Assembly (NCBI RefSeq): GCF_027943255.1
Contig: NC_072894.1
Coordinates: 131,431,601-131,495,600 of the forward strand
Direction: 5' to 3'
Source: Anastrepha obliqua
Taxonomy: Eukaryota; Arthropoda; Insecta; Diptera; Tephritidae
DNA: 64,000 bases
This document shows positions 54,530 through 64,000 of this stretch, one piece after another. Below the pieces are notes generated by a model. That model saw nothing but the letters and a program-made list of their open reading frames with translations, did no database searches and was not told the DNA's origin. Every line of letters starts with the position of its first letter. Position 1 is the first letter of the stretch. The translations under genes and the position numbers were made by a program.

Positions 54530-56119
54530 TAACCAAATTCAATCGTTTATAAAACTGTATACCGAAAAGTTTTCTAAAGACTCGGATTAAAAAGTTCAAA
54601 ATTTTGGTGACAATTTCATGAAATTTGTTACCGAAATTTGTATGCATTTTTACAATTTATAATTTTGATTCATACAATTTTTGTTAGACGATGGGCTATT
54701 TTTATAAAAAAATAACGAACAAGGTTTGGCATGAAAAATATTCATATATTTACGACAGTGAATAATATCGTAAATATACAAAGTAACCTATTTATGTGAA
54801 TGTATGTGTGCGGAATTCTTTACCTCTAAGTTTGTTTTTGTTCAAACAAATTTTGTAACCTCGAAAAATTGAAATTTCGTAGCTGTACGAAAATAGGGCA
54901 ATATGTTATTGAGACTCTTGATACAAATTTATCTCATAAGCACCGAACTAAAGTCTACTCCAATACCAGAATGCTTAAGTGCACAAGTATGTAATTACAA
55001 AAACTTATCATAAAAAGCTTTAATGTTCTGCGAAAGTGCTCTAAAGGCACAGACAATTAAATACTCTAAATCTCTGATATACAAACTAGTCGTGACTCAA
55101 GGTCTGTCCCATTAAAAAATAGTTGTAGGAAAGAAGTAGTGCTGGGAAGTAGCCGATAGCTGATATGTATGGATGTGTGTATGTAGGTGATATCAGCCAG
55201 CCATAAGCTTGAGAATTATAAAAGCAAGGCAAATGAAAAACAACAAACAAACAAATACAACAAACATACATAATTGCAAACGGTGGCTTAATTGGAAACT
55301 TTAATTAATTTATTTACCTAACGGTTTCGTTTCTTCTGCCCTCTCATTTGCACCAGGCAAATAAACAAACGATTAGTGAGATTGCACGAAAACAACTGTT
55401 GCTGCTAAAATTACAAAAACAGTAAAAACGAAATGCTCAGAGCACAGAAAATCGTGCTCACAATTGACACTATTTTAATTATGGACTTCAAACCATAAAC
55501 AAACAAAAGTGTAATTAAATATCCAAACGAATGGGCTGAGACGTTCGCAATGCAAACTGATAAGAAATTCATATCAGCAAACAAATAGCAGACAAACAGA
55601 CTGTTGGAATGGCGGAATGACGGAATGGCGGAATGTCGGAATGGCGACTGGCATTTAGCCAAACTGAAAATGAATCGTAAAAATATTACATTAGAAAGCA
55701 AGCGGATACATGTGAGTGTATGTATGTATGTACACACTGACAGTAACGATGAAATAAAATAATAAGCAACAAAATATGTAAGTACGTGCATTTTATACAA
55801 ACATACATACACATACACACCCCATAAGCTACATACTTATGCAGGCACTTTGAGTGCTTCGAAGGCAGTATTGAAGGCAACAAACAGCAATAGAAAAAGT
55901 GTAAATTTTGTATGCCACTCGAGTCGATCATACACACACACATGTCTGCAATGACGGGTTAAACAATAGACATCAAGGTTAGAAGATTTTCGACAGCAGT
56001 GAAACTGAAATCTTCAAATTGAGCTGACAAGCAAGGCAGCACACACCAACACCTACATACATACACACATATGATAGGTATGTATGCGTGGCATGTAAAG
56101 GGTGATCGATATTTTTTTA
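54530..56119. other. non-coding stretch
   Basis: No gene is supported. TATG/CATA repeats at 55715-55735 and 55798-55820 and a minisatellite at 55606-55646 are present. Confidence 0.4.
55606..55646. repeat. GGAATGNC minisatellite, five units
   Basis: Five near-perfect 8-base units of GGAATGGC/GGAATGAC/GGAATGTC in tandem. A short local expansion with no link to a gene or element end. Confidence 0.85.
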
Positions 56120-56483
56120 TTGGCTGCACGAATAGAAATCACTTTTCTAATTTTGAATATGCGACGGGCGGCAAATTTTGGTGATGGGAATCCCCCGCCA
56201 TTCAATTTCCAAACTCATTGCGGTGTTCACTGGTCACTGGGTGATCGGTACTCATGCGGAGGAGCTTGTAATTCCGTACAACACCTATTGCAGAAGCTGT
56301 GAGGATCTTGCAGAGAAAAAGACTGTGGAACACTTTCTCTGCAAATGTCCGGCTCTGGCGGCTAGGCACTTGAGATTCCTTAGCGTGCCCCTTGGGGACG
56401 ACTCAAAGAAATTCTCCAGCCTAGATCCCTTTTCTCTCCTCCACTACATCAACACACTGGATGGTTGTAGAAGGATCTTCTAA
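56120..56483 (+). pseudogene. RNase H-type LINE, C-terminal ORF2 fragment
   Basis: The frame at 56178-56483 reads ISKLIAVFTGHWVIGTHAEE, then CRSCEDLAEKKTVEHFLCKC followed by PALAARHLRFLSVPLG and a short leucine-rich tail. C-x2-C-x(11)-H-x3-C is the terminal knuckle of I/LOA/R1-type ORF2. It is related to, but clearly distinct from, the copies at 38150 and 61590 (CRYCEDEDE). 5' truncated within the RNase H-to-knuckle linker. The sequence just downstream is probably its 3' untranslated region. Confidence 0.7.
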
Positions 56484-57054
56484 ATTTTCCACAGGTAGTG
56501 GTCCACAAAGCGTTGAGCAGTGCGGCTACAGCTTCTTATCCTCCTCTACGCCACCTTGAGACCCGACCTTCAAGTTGAGTAATGAGGTATTGGGACTACG
56601 CGTATTGGGACTGTAGCAGATTGAACGAAAAATGAGCCACCGCATGGCGTGGGGTAAGATCCAATCGTTTTTTGGCGAGTTCAAGCTTTTTTTCGCGGAA
56701 GAAGTTAAAATCGAAAATGTCAGAAACATCATCAAAGGAGACAGCCCACCAGTGCTATGTGTGGTATGCTCTTACTAACACTACATTCTTCTCCTCTCGG
56801 CTGATTCCGCCCTGGAACTTCTAAAAGCATTTCAACCCATCAGGTTTCTCTCCTAATTGCGTATGGGGGGTTTTCAATTGCCTCCATTACTTCGTGATCA
56901 ATGGAGCATTGGAAAGTTGCAATGTCTTTGCTTGATATCGACTTGTCGTCTCTTTGGATTCATCTTGGGGCTTACGTCAAGCGTTCGTGCTTGCCGTCTA
57001 TTCGTAAATATAGTCATCCCCACAGGAGATCTGCCTAAAAACTGCTTCTTTGGA

Positions 57055-57393
57055 TTACGCGTCTGTTGGATGTTCTAGCTCGAAATGTACACAGAAAATA
57101 CGTGCCCTCAGCTGCTCCAAAGCGTTGATATAGATTTGACCACTCACTTTCTGTTCGGCAGCAAAATTTTCATAAAAATAATGTCGCAAAAAAAAAAAAC
57201 GATCAATATCAAAGATCCGCTTTCGTTGGCCGCTTTGCACCCTTTTCCAACCACTCTTAACCTTTTTCACGTCACGGCTTTCGGAGGTATACCCAAATAT
57301 TGAGGTCTCGTTTCTAGTGGCTACCATACGTCCGCAATCTCTGTTCTCGCTCTGAATGCGGTACAACAAATCCTCCCAGATTGAGTTTCGCAT
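57055..57393 (-). pseudogene. possible mariner relic, central part
   Basis: A 112-residue minus frame contains FGYTSESRDVKKVKSGWKRV and later FFLRHYFYENFAAEQ, ending VSGQIYINALEQLRARI. The end resembles the mariner stretch after the first catalytic aspartate (F(D)-x-x-G-x-x-x-x-E-(F/L)-x-x-x-Q-x-V(N/S)-x-x-Y-x-x-x-L-x-RLR). No SDE or HHDNAPAHT motif is intact and no terminal repeat was found. It is weaker than the other mariner calls. Confidence 0.35.
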
Positions 57394-59556
57394 GTCAATC
57401 TCTCATTTTTCAACAACATTCATCAATTTTCCCCATTGGATTATTCTAAAAGTTTTTAAATACAATAATAAAAAATGTATCCTCTTATTCCGTATTTAAA
57501 TAACTTCTTTTGTGACGTTACAACTTTTCTCAGTGTTTATAGCATAAGGTTTCACTCATGTGGCGATCTCGGCTCACGCTTTCTGTCTAGGAGCTCTTCA
57601 AAAGTCACTAGGTTTAAATGATGGTTCCGGTGCTTAAACACAGGCAGACATGAAAAAGAGGTTATCACTTTGAAAACTAAAACGCAATATTTATCAATGC
57701 GGATTGCGATTAATTTCACACTGGGACGTTCAAGATTTCAAGCGGAAAAGAACTCTCACTGTTATTGACCATTAATTAATAAAGAAGCTTATATTTGAAA
57801 CACCCTGTATATATTACGTTCTGCGAATAAGGGCACACTTGATATTTAAAACTCATTCTCTTTCGTTTGCCGTACTTTTTAGAAGGCCACAATTGGTCTA
57901 CAGCTGATCAGCAATAAAGTCTACCACCCGCTAGAGCCGAGATGCCACGCACAATCGATGATCGACAAATTTCAAGATTAAACGTAAGTAAATAAATATG
58001 TATGTATGCGTGTATATGTACGGTATATATATATAGAAATATTTATCTGTGTGAAACTAATTGCTACTCTCATTCCGCGCAGCATTTGATTTGGTATCGC
58101 AGGCTTTCCCAAGTGGTTGATCGAGATCAACAGCTATCAGCCAGATCACGTCGTGTTTGTTTACAAACAACAGCTACAATAAACGAGTATACACCTATCA
58201 AGATACATATGTATGTATGTACTATATGTATGCACGCACAGAATGGGTCCTACAAGAAATAGATAAACAGAAATAAGACGAACAACAAAATTATCATCGT
58301 CATCATCATTTACCACACAGCGGGATGCCATTGCGCATCATGACACAACTCGCAGATCCTGTCAAACAAAGACTGTCACTGAAGGATGATGGAGATGCGT
58401 TAACTCGTTGTCATTGCTGAGCTATCACAGCCGATGGTGTTAAGTAGTCCAAGTGCTGTATTGTGTTGGGCAACATGCAGCTCAATCAAATCCGAATTGT
58501 GTCTGTCACTTTAGGCATTTTTTTCCTCCACTTTCCACACACTGCGCAATTGTCTGATCTACACAAGATTTACTTTTCACGATTTTGTATTGTTATGCCT
58601 CGCTTGTATGGTCCAAGTGATCCTTTTGTGCGATCCTGTCAAACGAGTTTACTTGTGGCACAATAGCAAAGAATGTGACCGTAATGATTAAATTAATTAT
58701 GCTCGACAGGTATGGTAACGCCTTTTTGTTGTGCGTTCCGGTACGAAGCGGTTGAGCGAGGCACCCTTGTATCCTTGTGAGCCACGCTATTGTTGTACCA
58801 GAAACTGTGCTGTGTTAAGGATAAATTTGACACTTTTGTGCTACTGCGTATAAAAAAAATAAAGAAAGTTGGGTTGACAAAACAATTTAACTCTGGGAAG
58901 GGTCCTACAAAGGTATGCGCTCATTGTTCGGTGAAACCGGTTGAAGTAATTTATGGTTTGAAATTAGCAAATATTCTTGAGCTATCTAACGAGAGTCTAA
59001 TCCCAAAAACAAGCAAACATGCATGCACACATACATACATACATATACGTCCATGTACGCCTCAGTCAGCGAATATGAGACAATGTCACAAATGTTCTCA
59101 AGTCTTTGGCGATATGAAGGAAATGTAGGTATGTATGTACATATATATGTATGCGGAGAGTATGTATGTATGTATGTATGCACTTAAATGCTCCGCAAAA
59201 GTCATTGCCTTCTGTTTATTTCCTCGTTAACATACTTATGTTGGTGCTGCGCAAATCTTTCGACATTTCGTAAATATTTTGATATTCTAATTTTACCTGT
59301 TGCAAAATTTCATCCGACGCAAATTAGCCACTATTAAAGAAACTATGAAAATACTTTGCTTTACGTAAACGTTTATTTTTTTCTAAAAATAAATGCAAGG
59401 ATTTTTTCAAAATAACTTGTTCTGCCTTACATTCCACAGTATATGTGAATGTGTGGGGGGTGTATACTGACCCAAATACGACGATTGATAATTTAGAGGT
59501 TTGCTGCGTGAAAATAAAAAAATGGGCCATTAATAGCTGCATGTTCGTATGTATGT
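57394..59556. other. non-coding stretch
   Basis: No gene is supported. Repeats include TATGTATGTATG near 57995 and 58207, CATACATACATACATA near 59030 and (GTAT)n at 59159-59180. Confidence 0.4.
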
Positions 59557-59763
59557 GTGCATGTAGGTACAAATATTTATATTGAAGCGTCAAAGAAATT
59601 TTTGTACGAAGCCAACAATTTGCGCAGTTTATTAGAAGTTCACGCATTTACTTGGATTTCATTAGTGATCACAGCATTTCTAATTATTGTACAAGGAAAT
59701 TCACAATTATATGCAAATAGATGGGCACCATGGCATTTGGCAATTACCATGGCAGCACTATAA
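59557..59763 (+). CDS. hypothetical exon or small ORF with a membrane segment
   Basis: A 68-codon frame. A GT-rich stretch ending TGTGCATGTAG at 59567 could be a splice acceptor, giving an exon that starts with TNIYIEASKKFLYEANNLRS and continues with FTWISLVITAFLIIVQGNSQ and NRWAPWHLAITMAAL before TAA. The middle is hydrophobic enough for a membrane helix. Codon pattern looks more gene-like than the surrounding AT-rich DNA, but I do not recognise it and it may be chance. Confidence 0.25.
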   Translation: MHVGTNIYIEASKKFLYEANNLRSLLEVHAFTWISLVITAFLIIVQGNSQLYANRWAPWHLAITMAAL

Positions 59764-59799
59764 CGAATTTCCATGATTTCAAGTAATTTACTTTTAAAT

Positions 59800-60433
59800 A
59801 ATAATTTTAAAAAATATAATTAAACAAAAATTACAAAAAAAAAAAATGATATTAAAAAAATATTAATTAAAAAGAAAATAAAACTAGAGAAAAATATAAT
59901 TAAAAAAAATATAAATTCAAAAAAAGAAATAAAAACATTAAAGAAAAAATAAAAGAAATAGAAAGTAAAATAGCTTTTTAAAAAAGTAAAGAAAAAAAAT
60001 TAAATAAAAAATATTCAATTAAGAGAAAATTAAAATTAAAACAAAAGTTTCCAAAAATAAACAAATATGTAATTAAAAAACTTAAAACTTAAAATTAAAA
60101 ATATAATATTATAAATGAAGTAAATTTCATAAAATAATTTGAAAAAAAGTTAAAAATAAAAATAATTCATAAATTAATACAACTAACTACAATTAATAAA
60201 TTCATAAAAAAACTATATTTAAAAGAAAACCAAATTAAAGAAAAAAAATTCCATAAGAATAAAAAGAAAAAAAAAAAATTAATAAAAACGAATTAAATTA
60301 CAACAAGAAATCAAAAACAAATCAATTTATTTTTAATTAAAAAAATTAAACTAAAACAAAAATTGAAATTGAAAAAAAAAACAAATAAAAAAAATTTAAT
60401 TCCAAGCAAACTAAAATTAAAAAATATTAATAA
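59800..60433. repeat. A-rich repeat, left block
   Basis: About 630 bases made almost wholly of A with interspersed TT, with few C or G. Parts of it recur in the block at 61932-62340 in the same order: TTCCAAAAATAAACAAATAT-like, AAATTCCATAAGAATAAAAA-like and AAACTAAAATTAAAAAATAT. It looks like a diverged tandem repeat into which the LINE copy inserted. Confidence 0.7.
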
Positions 60434-61931
60434 AAATGCTCCAAAATAGAATAATCACTTCAGAGCTTGGGTTAAGCCGCATGAGAATGTACGCCGTCAA
60501 AGGCACTCCTCAAGGTGGAGTACTTTCACCCCTTCTCTGGAATCTCGTTGTAAATAGCTTGCTTCGAAATCTCGCAAAAGCAGGCTGCAAGGTTGTAGCC
60601 TATGCAGATGATATTGCTGTCTGCGTGTCAGGCAAACACCTGAATACCCTCACTGAGCTCATGCAACGTTCAATCAATATTCTGTCAAAATGGTGCACCG
60701 AATGCGGACTAAATGCGAATCCAGCAAAGACAGATCTTGTTCTCTTCAATAGGAAACGACAATCTCCTCCACTGCAAACAATAACTTTAAAAGGGGAATC
60801 ATTACTTCTATCTGATTCAGCTAAATATCTAGGAGTTATTCTAGATAGGAAGTTGAGTTGGAAATTGAACATCGAAAACAGATGTAAAAAAGCTGTCATA
60901 GCTCTTTATACTTGCAAGAAAGCTATAGGCAAAACCTGGGGTTTTTCACCTCGGATCATTTATTGGATATATACCTCGATCATCAAACCGATACTCTTCT
61001 ACGGTGGGGTTGTATGGTGGACAGCACTCAAAAAACGGTGTAGAGTAGCCACAATTGATCGAGTCCAAAGAACGGAAGTATGCGCTATCTGGTATGCTGC
61101 GAAAACTCTCTCAGAAAATAGAATATCACTAGAGGATATCCGCTTTTTCACCCACAGTCAAGCGGCCGTTCGAGCACTCAGCTCCTTTTATACCCACTCA
61201 GATGCGGTTCGATCCTGTCTCTTATCTCTTAACGAAATAAGTGCTCAGAATACTGTCCAAGTTATCTGGATACCGCGTCACAGTGGATTCGAAGGTAACT
61301 GCAAACCTGATGAGCTCGCAAGAGCTGGAGTTGTGCAATCAAATGTTAGTAACTTACCCACAATCCACATTCCGCTCTCAACATGTAAAATGCTCATTGA
61401 TCGAGAATTTCACAGCATTGCTGATCGGAGGTGGCGAGTGGAAACTACTTGCGTTACGATCAGACAAATCTGGCCATCCTACAATCTGAAACAGACAAAA
61501 CCCCTTATAAGTCTTTCGAAACACGAACTAAGGCATATAATATCTCTTATCACCGGCCACTGCCTGTTGGGCACTCACGCACGTCGGCTCGGGGTTCCTC
61601 AAAACGACCTGTGCAGATACTGCGAGGACGAAGATGAAGAAGTATCGAGCAGGCATTTGCTGTGCAGTTGTCTCGGTCTAGCCAGAAGTCGATTCGCTCT
61701 TCTAGGTTCTCCAACAATTGACAATCTTTCAGTACTCTTGGACTTGAAAATCGAATCTCTCATCAAATTCTCGAAACGAATTAATATCTTTGACCAAAAT
61801 CTACAATAAAAATCTCGGTTAGGTGGGGAAATCATATAACATAATGAGCTCTAGGGCAACACAACGGACCCAACTTGCGGTCTATGTGGCACTCCGATGC
61901 GGGGCACCCTTAAACCAACCAACCAACCATA
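60434..61931 (+). mobile_element. RNase H-bearing LINE, copy 2 (truncated, deleted)
   Basis: Starts within ORF2 at the RT palm and ends ACCCTTAAACCAACCAACCAACC, like copy 1. Sequence identity to copy 1 is very high across shared parts (3' untranslated region nearly identical), so both are recent members of one family. An internal 543-bp deletion removes the end of RT and the start of RNase H. It lacks the MITE and so gives the empty TTAA site. Both flanks are A-rich and the target duplication cannot be defined. Confidence 0.85.
60436..61809 (+). CDS. LINE ORF2 fragment: RT fused in frame to RNase H
   Basis: A 457-residue open frame. RT motifs: KGTPQGGVLSPLLWNLVVNS, VVAYADDIAVCVSGKHLNTL (catalytic YADD intact), NANPAKTDLVLFNRK and SAKYLGVILDRKLSWKLN. 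After VATIDRVQRT the frame jumps to EVCAIWYAAKT of RNase H, joined in frame by the deletion. RNase H has lost its first catalytic Asp (YTDGS region), and FFTDSQAA has become FFTHSQAA. The end keeps the knuckle CRYCEDEDEEVSSRHLLCSC. The RT finger region is absent through 5' truncation, so it is not an active enzyme. Confidence 0.8.
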   Translation: MLQNRIITSELGLSRMRMYAVKGTPQGGVLSPLLWNLVVNSLLRNLAKAGCKVVAYADDIAVCVSGKHLNTLTELMQRSINILSKWCTECGLNANPAKTDLVLFNRKRQSPPLQTITLKGESLLLSDSAKYLGVILDRKLSWKLNIENRCKKAVIALYTCKKAIGKTWGFSPRIIYWIYTSIIKPILFYGGVVWWTALKKRCRVATIDRVQRTEVCAIWYAAKTLSENRISLEDIRFFTHSQAAVRALSSFYTHSDAVRSCLLSLNEISAQNTVQVIWIPRHSGFEGNCKPDELARAGVVQSNVSNLPTIHIPLSTCKMLIDREFHSIADRRWRVETTCVTIRQIWPSYNLKQTKPLISLSKHELRHIISLITGHCLLGTHARRLGVPQNDLCRYCEDEDEEVSSRHLLCSCLGLARSRFALLGSPTIDNLSVLLDLKIESLIKFSKRINIFDQNLQ

Positions 61932-62340
61932 AAAAATTAGAAAAAAATATAATTAAACAAAAATTAAAAAATATATAATTAACAGAAAATTAAAATTAAA
62001 ACAAAAATTTCCAAAATAAATAAAAATATAATTAAAAAAAATTAAAATTAAAAAAAATATATAAAATTAAAAAATTACATAAAATAATTAAATTAAAGAA
62101 TAACTAAGAGAATATTAAAGAAGAAAATTCCAAAAGAATAAAAAATAAAAAAAATTTAAACAAAAAAAATTGCAACAAAGAACCGTAAAAAGTAAAGTTA
62201 AAAAAAAAGTTATATAAAAAAAATTTAACTAAAACAAAAACTAAAATGAAAAAAAAAATTAAAACAAAAATATTAAAAGAATGCAGTTTTAAGAAAACTA
62301 AAATTAAAAAATATTAAAAACAAAAAAATTTTAAATATAA
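61932..62340. repeat. A-rich repeat, right block
   Basis: About 410 bases of A-rich sequence on the right of LINE copy 2. Segments such as GAAAATTAAAATTAAAACAA and AACTAAAATTAAAAAATATT occur here and in the left block in the same order, spaced about 1.87-1.96 kb apart, of which about 1.5 kb is the LINE. Confidence 0.7.
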
Positions 62341-64000
62341 TTTAAAGAAAATGTTACAAAAAATTCAAAATAAAAGAAATATTAAAATAATTTTGAATTT
62401 TATTTATTTATTTAGTCTTATTTGACAATTGTTCACTTAGTGACTGTTGACAATTCTGTGCTTAAACTCTGAGAATTAATGTAACACTAAAACTATTATT
62501 TCATAACGTAGAAATGTATCGGATTCAAAATTAACGGCATAATTGGTTTAAGAACAGGTGGCGCAAAATTAGTCATCCAATTTTGTCTTTTCACGTATTT
62601 GCTACCAAGGGGACTTAAGCAGTCCGTCAGCACAGACCAGCTAGAAATTTACATGGTATATGTGTTTGTTTAGTAAAGTGGGTTTTGTTTGTCGCTGGGT
62701 ATCCTAGAAACTCAACCTCATTATAAAAGTAATATACAAATTATGTCTAGGGTAGATAATTTTTGGTATAGACTAGAAGCCTTTGTTTTGGCAACTGCCG
62801 CACGTAAATAAAGTTGTTAATTTTTTTTTTTGTTTTTTTGTTTTGAGAGACATACGCTCGTGGATGGCTGAGTAATCTTGCATTCTGTAACTAACGACCC
62901 GCTCTCGCAGACGGCGGCTAATGGAGTTACAATTGAATTGAATAAATTGAATAAATATTTCAATATTTCATGCACAACTTTCTCAATCTTTTAGTTCCTT
63001 GCCTTTCCTTTTTGGTGTTTAATGGAATCCGCAAAACCTTTATACCCATCGAAAGACTTGCAGAAATAAAATTAGAAAAATGTATTTATTTATTTACCTG
63101 CCTTGACCCAACATAATAAGTTCCAAGGAATTGTAGATAAAAAGAAAATAGTGGGCCACTGAATCGTGGATGGTTTCATGCGAAGTTTTAACAAGGCATA
63201 AATTTAATAGAAGAATTGCCCTTATCTTTGGTAGAGCAAACACAATTAGAACCTCAGATATTACAAATGCAAAAAAGAGTTTGAATATCGATAGCATTTA
63301 AAAATGTATACCACCCACCGGCCAGCCAGCTGCGCAGCTCCCAGCAGCTTTTTAAGCGCTTTGATACTACACTAAAGTTTCATAGATTCAATTTTTATTT
63401 TTTTACCAACTCTGGGCCAAATAACTACCTTATACAGATCGCTACTTGAATTCAGTTCAATAAGCCCATTTATGAAAATAATAAACCTTGAAATTAATAA
63501 ACAGATTTGCCATACCTGAACGGAATACTTAACTTTAACGTCATTTTAATCATTTTCTTTTTTGTTTTGTTTTTGAATTAATAATTTCCTGCAATATTTT
63601 TAATTACATTTTTGCATTGTCATTATAATTCACTTATTACACTGGTATGGGTAAAGATTTTATTATCAATTTAAACTTTGCATATTTCTTTCATTCATTC
63701 ACATTTTCGAGCTGTGGTAATAAAAAATTCTATTTCTAAATTCTTTTTGCCTTCGAAGTGATTGTAATTGAATATTCTGGTGGTGGTTGTTGCTATTAAA
63801 AGGAAGTATGGACATTTTTCTCTGTTTTTATAAATATTTAAATGCGAGTTCGTGGATATGTATGTGTGTGTGATACTTTCTGCTCTTGTTCTTCTCTACT
63901 GCCGATAGCTTCGTAATTGCCTTGCAAAATATACATATGTGTGTACGTATACGCGCTTTGGGATTAGGAAATATGTATGAGTATGAGCTCTTGAAGTTAT
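62341..64000. other. non-coding stretch to window end
   Basis: No gene is supported. A GGTGGCGCAAAATTAGTCAT motif at 62558 matches the candidate repeat end at 304. GTGTGTG/ACATATG-type microsatellites occur near 63860 and 63940. The sequence is AT-rich. Confidence 0.4.

Overview
The window is insect nuclear DNA, most likely from a higher fly (Diptera). Support: AT-rich non-coding background, many GTATG/CATAC and CA/GT microsatellites, a U2 snRNA-derived sequence of insect type, DD41D mariners of the kind first described in tephritid fruit flies ('rosa' group), and Jockey, RTE-like, Tc1, Transib and Helitron relics. I infer a tephritid-like fly; the species cannot be told from the sequence. 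No complete host gene is present. The host genes visible are at best single exons: a terminal coding exon (8048-8181, minus), an internal exon with good splice sites (13622-13814, minus), and a weaker candidate at 29160-29276. The rest reads as intron or intergenic DNA filled with transposons.

Layout. 0.3-10.5 kb: decayed 3' ends of non-LTR retrotransposons (398-624, 2412-2720, 4104-4623, 4849-5098, 10162-10511), a relic of a TTAA-flanked element (5213-5480), a host terminal exon and a mariner relic (8967-9870). 11.7-13.5 kb: a Tc1-like element with a TTAA-flanked MITE inside it, then the host internal exon. 18.2-22.3 kb: a complete-ended Transib element (RAG1-related transposase, 5-bp CAGCG target duplication) that holds a tRNA-derived SINE and a TTAA-flanked MITE, followed directly by a mariner (22392-23319). 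25.0-25.9 kb: a rearranged, palindromic U2 snRNA copy and a tRNA-like inverted repeat. 28-33.7 kb: SINE copies, an RTE endonuclease fragment and a LINE remnant. 33.9-39.2 kb: a nearly full-length RNase H-bearing LINE with its 5' end, ORF1, endonuclease, RNase H and (CCAA)n tail, lacking most of its reverse transcriptase and carrying a 701-bp TTAA-flanked MITE. 42-49 kb: two mariner relics, then a Jockey element with a 13-bp target duplication whose ORF2 is split by a 2.4-kb Helitron. 50.6-57.4 kb: another TTAA-flanked element, two opposed RTE fragments, mariner and LINE relics. 59.8-62.3 kb: a second copy of the RNase H LINE set in a very A-rich repeat.

The sequences do not form an operon or pathway. 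What they show is a history of nested insertion. Many boundaries can be placed to the base because target duplications survive: CAGCG for Transib, TTAA for four elements, TA for mariner and Tc1, 13 bp for Jockey, 11 bp for one SINE, and A/T for the Helitron. Nearly all transposon genes are broken. The longest intact frames are LINE ORF1 (409 aa), the RNase H part (454 aa) and an in-frame RT-RNase H deletion fusion (457 aa).
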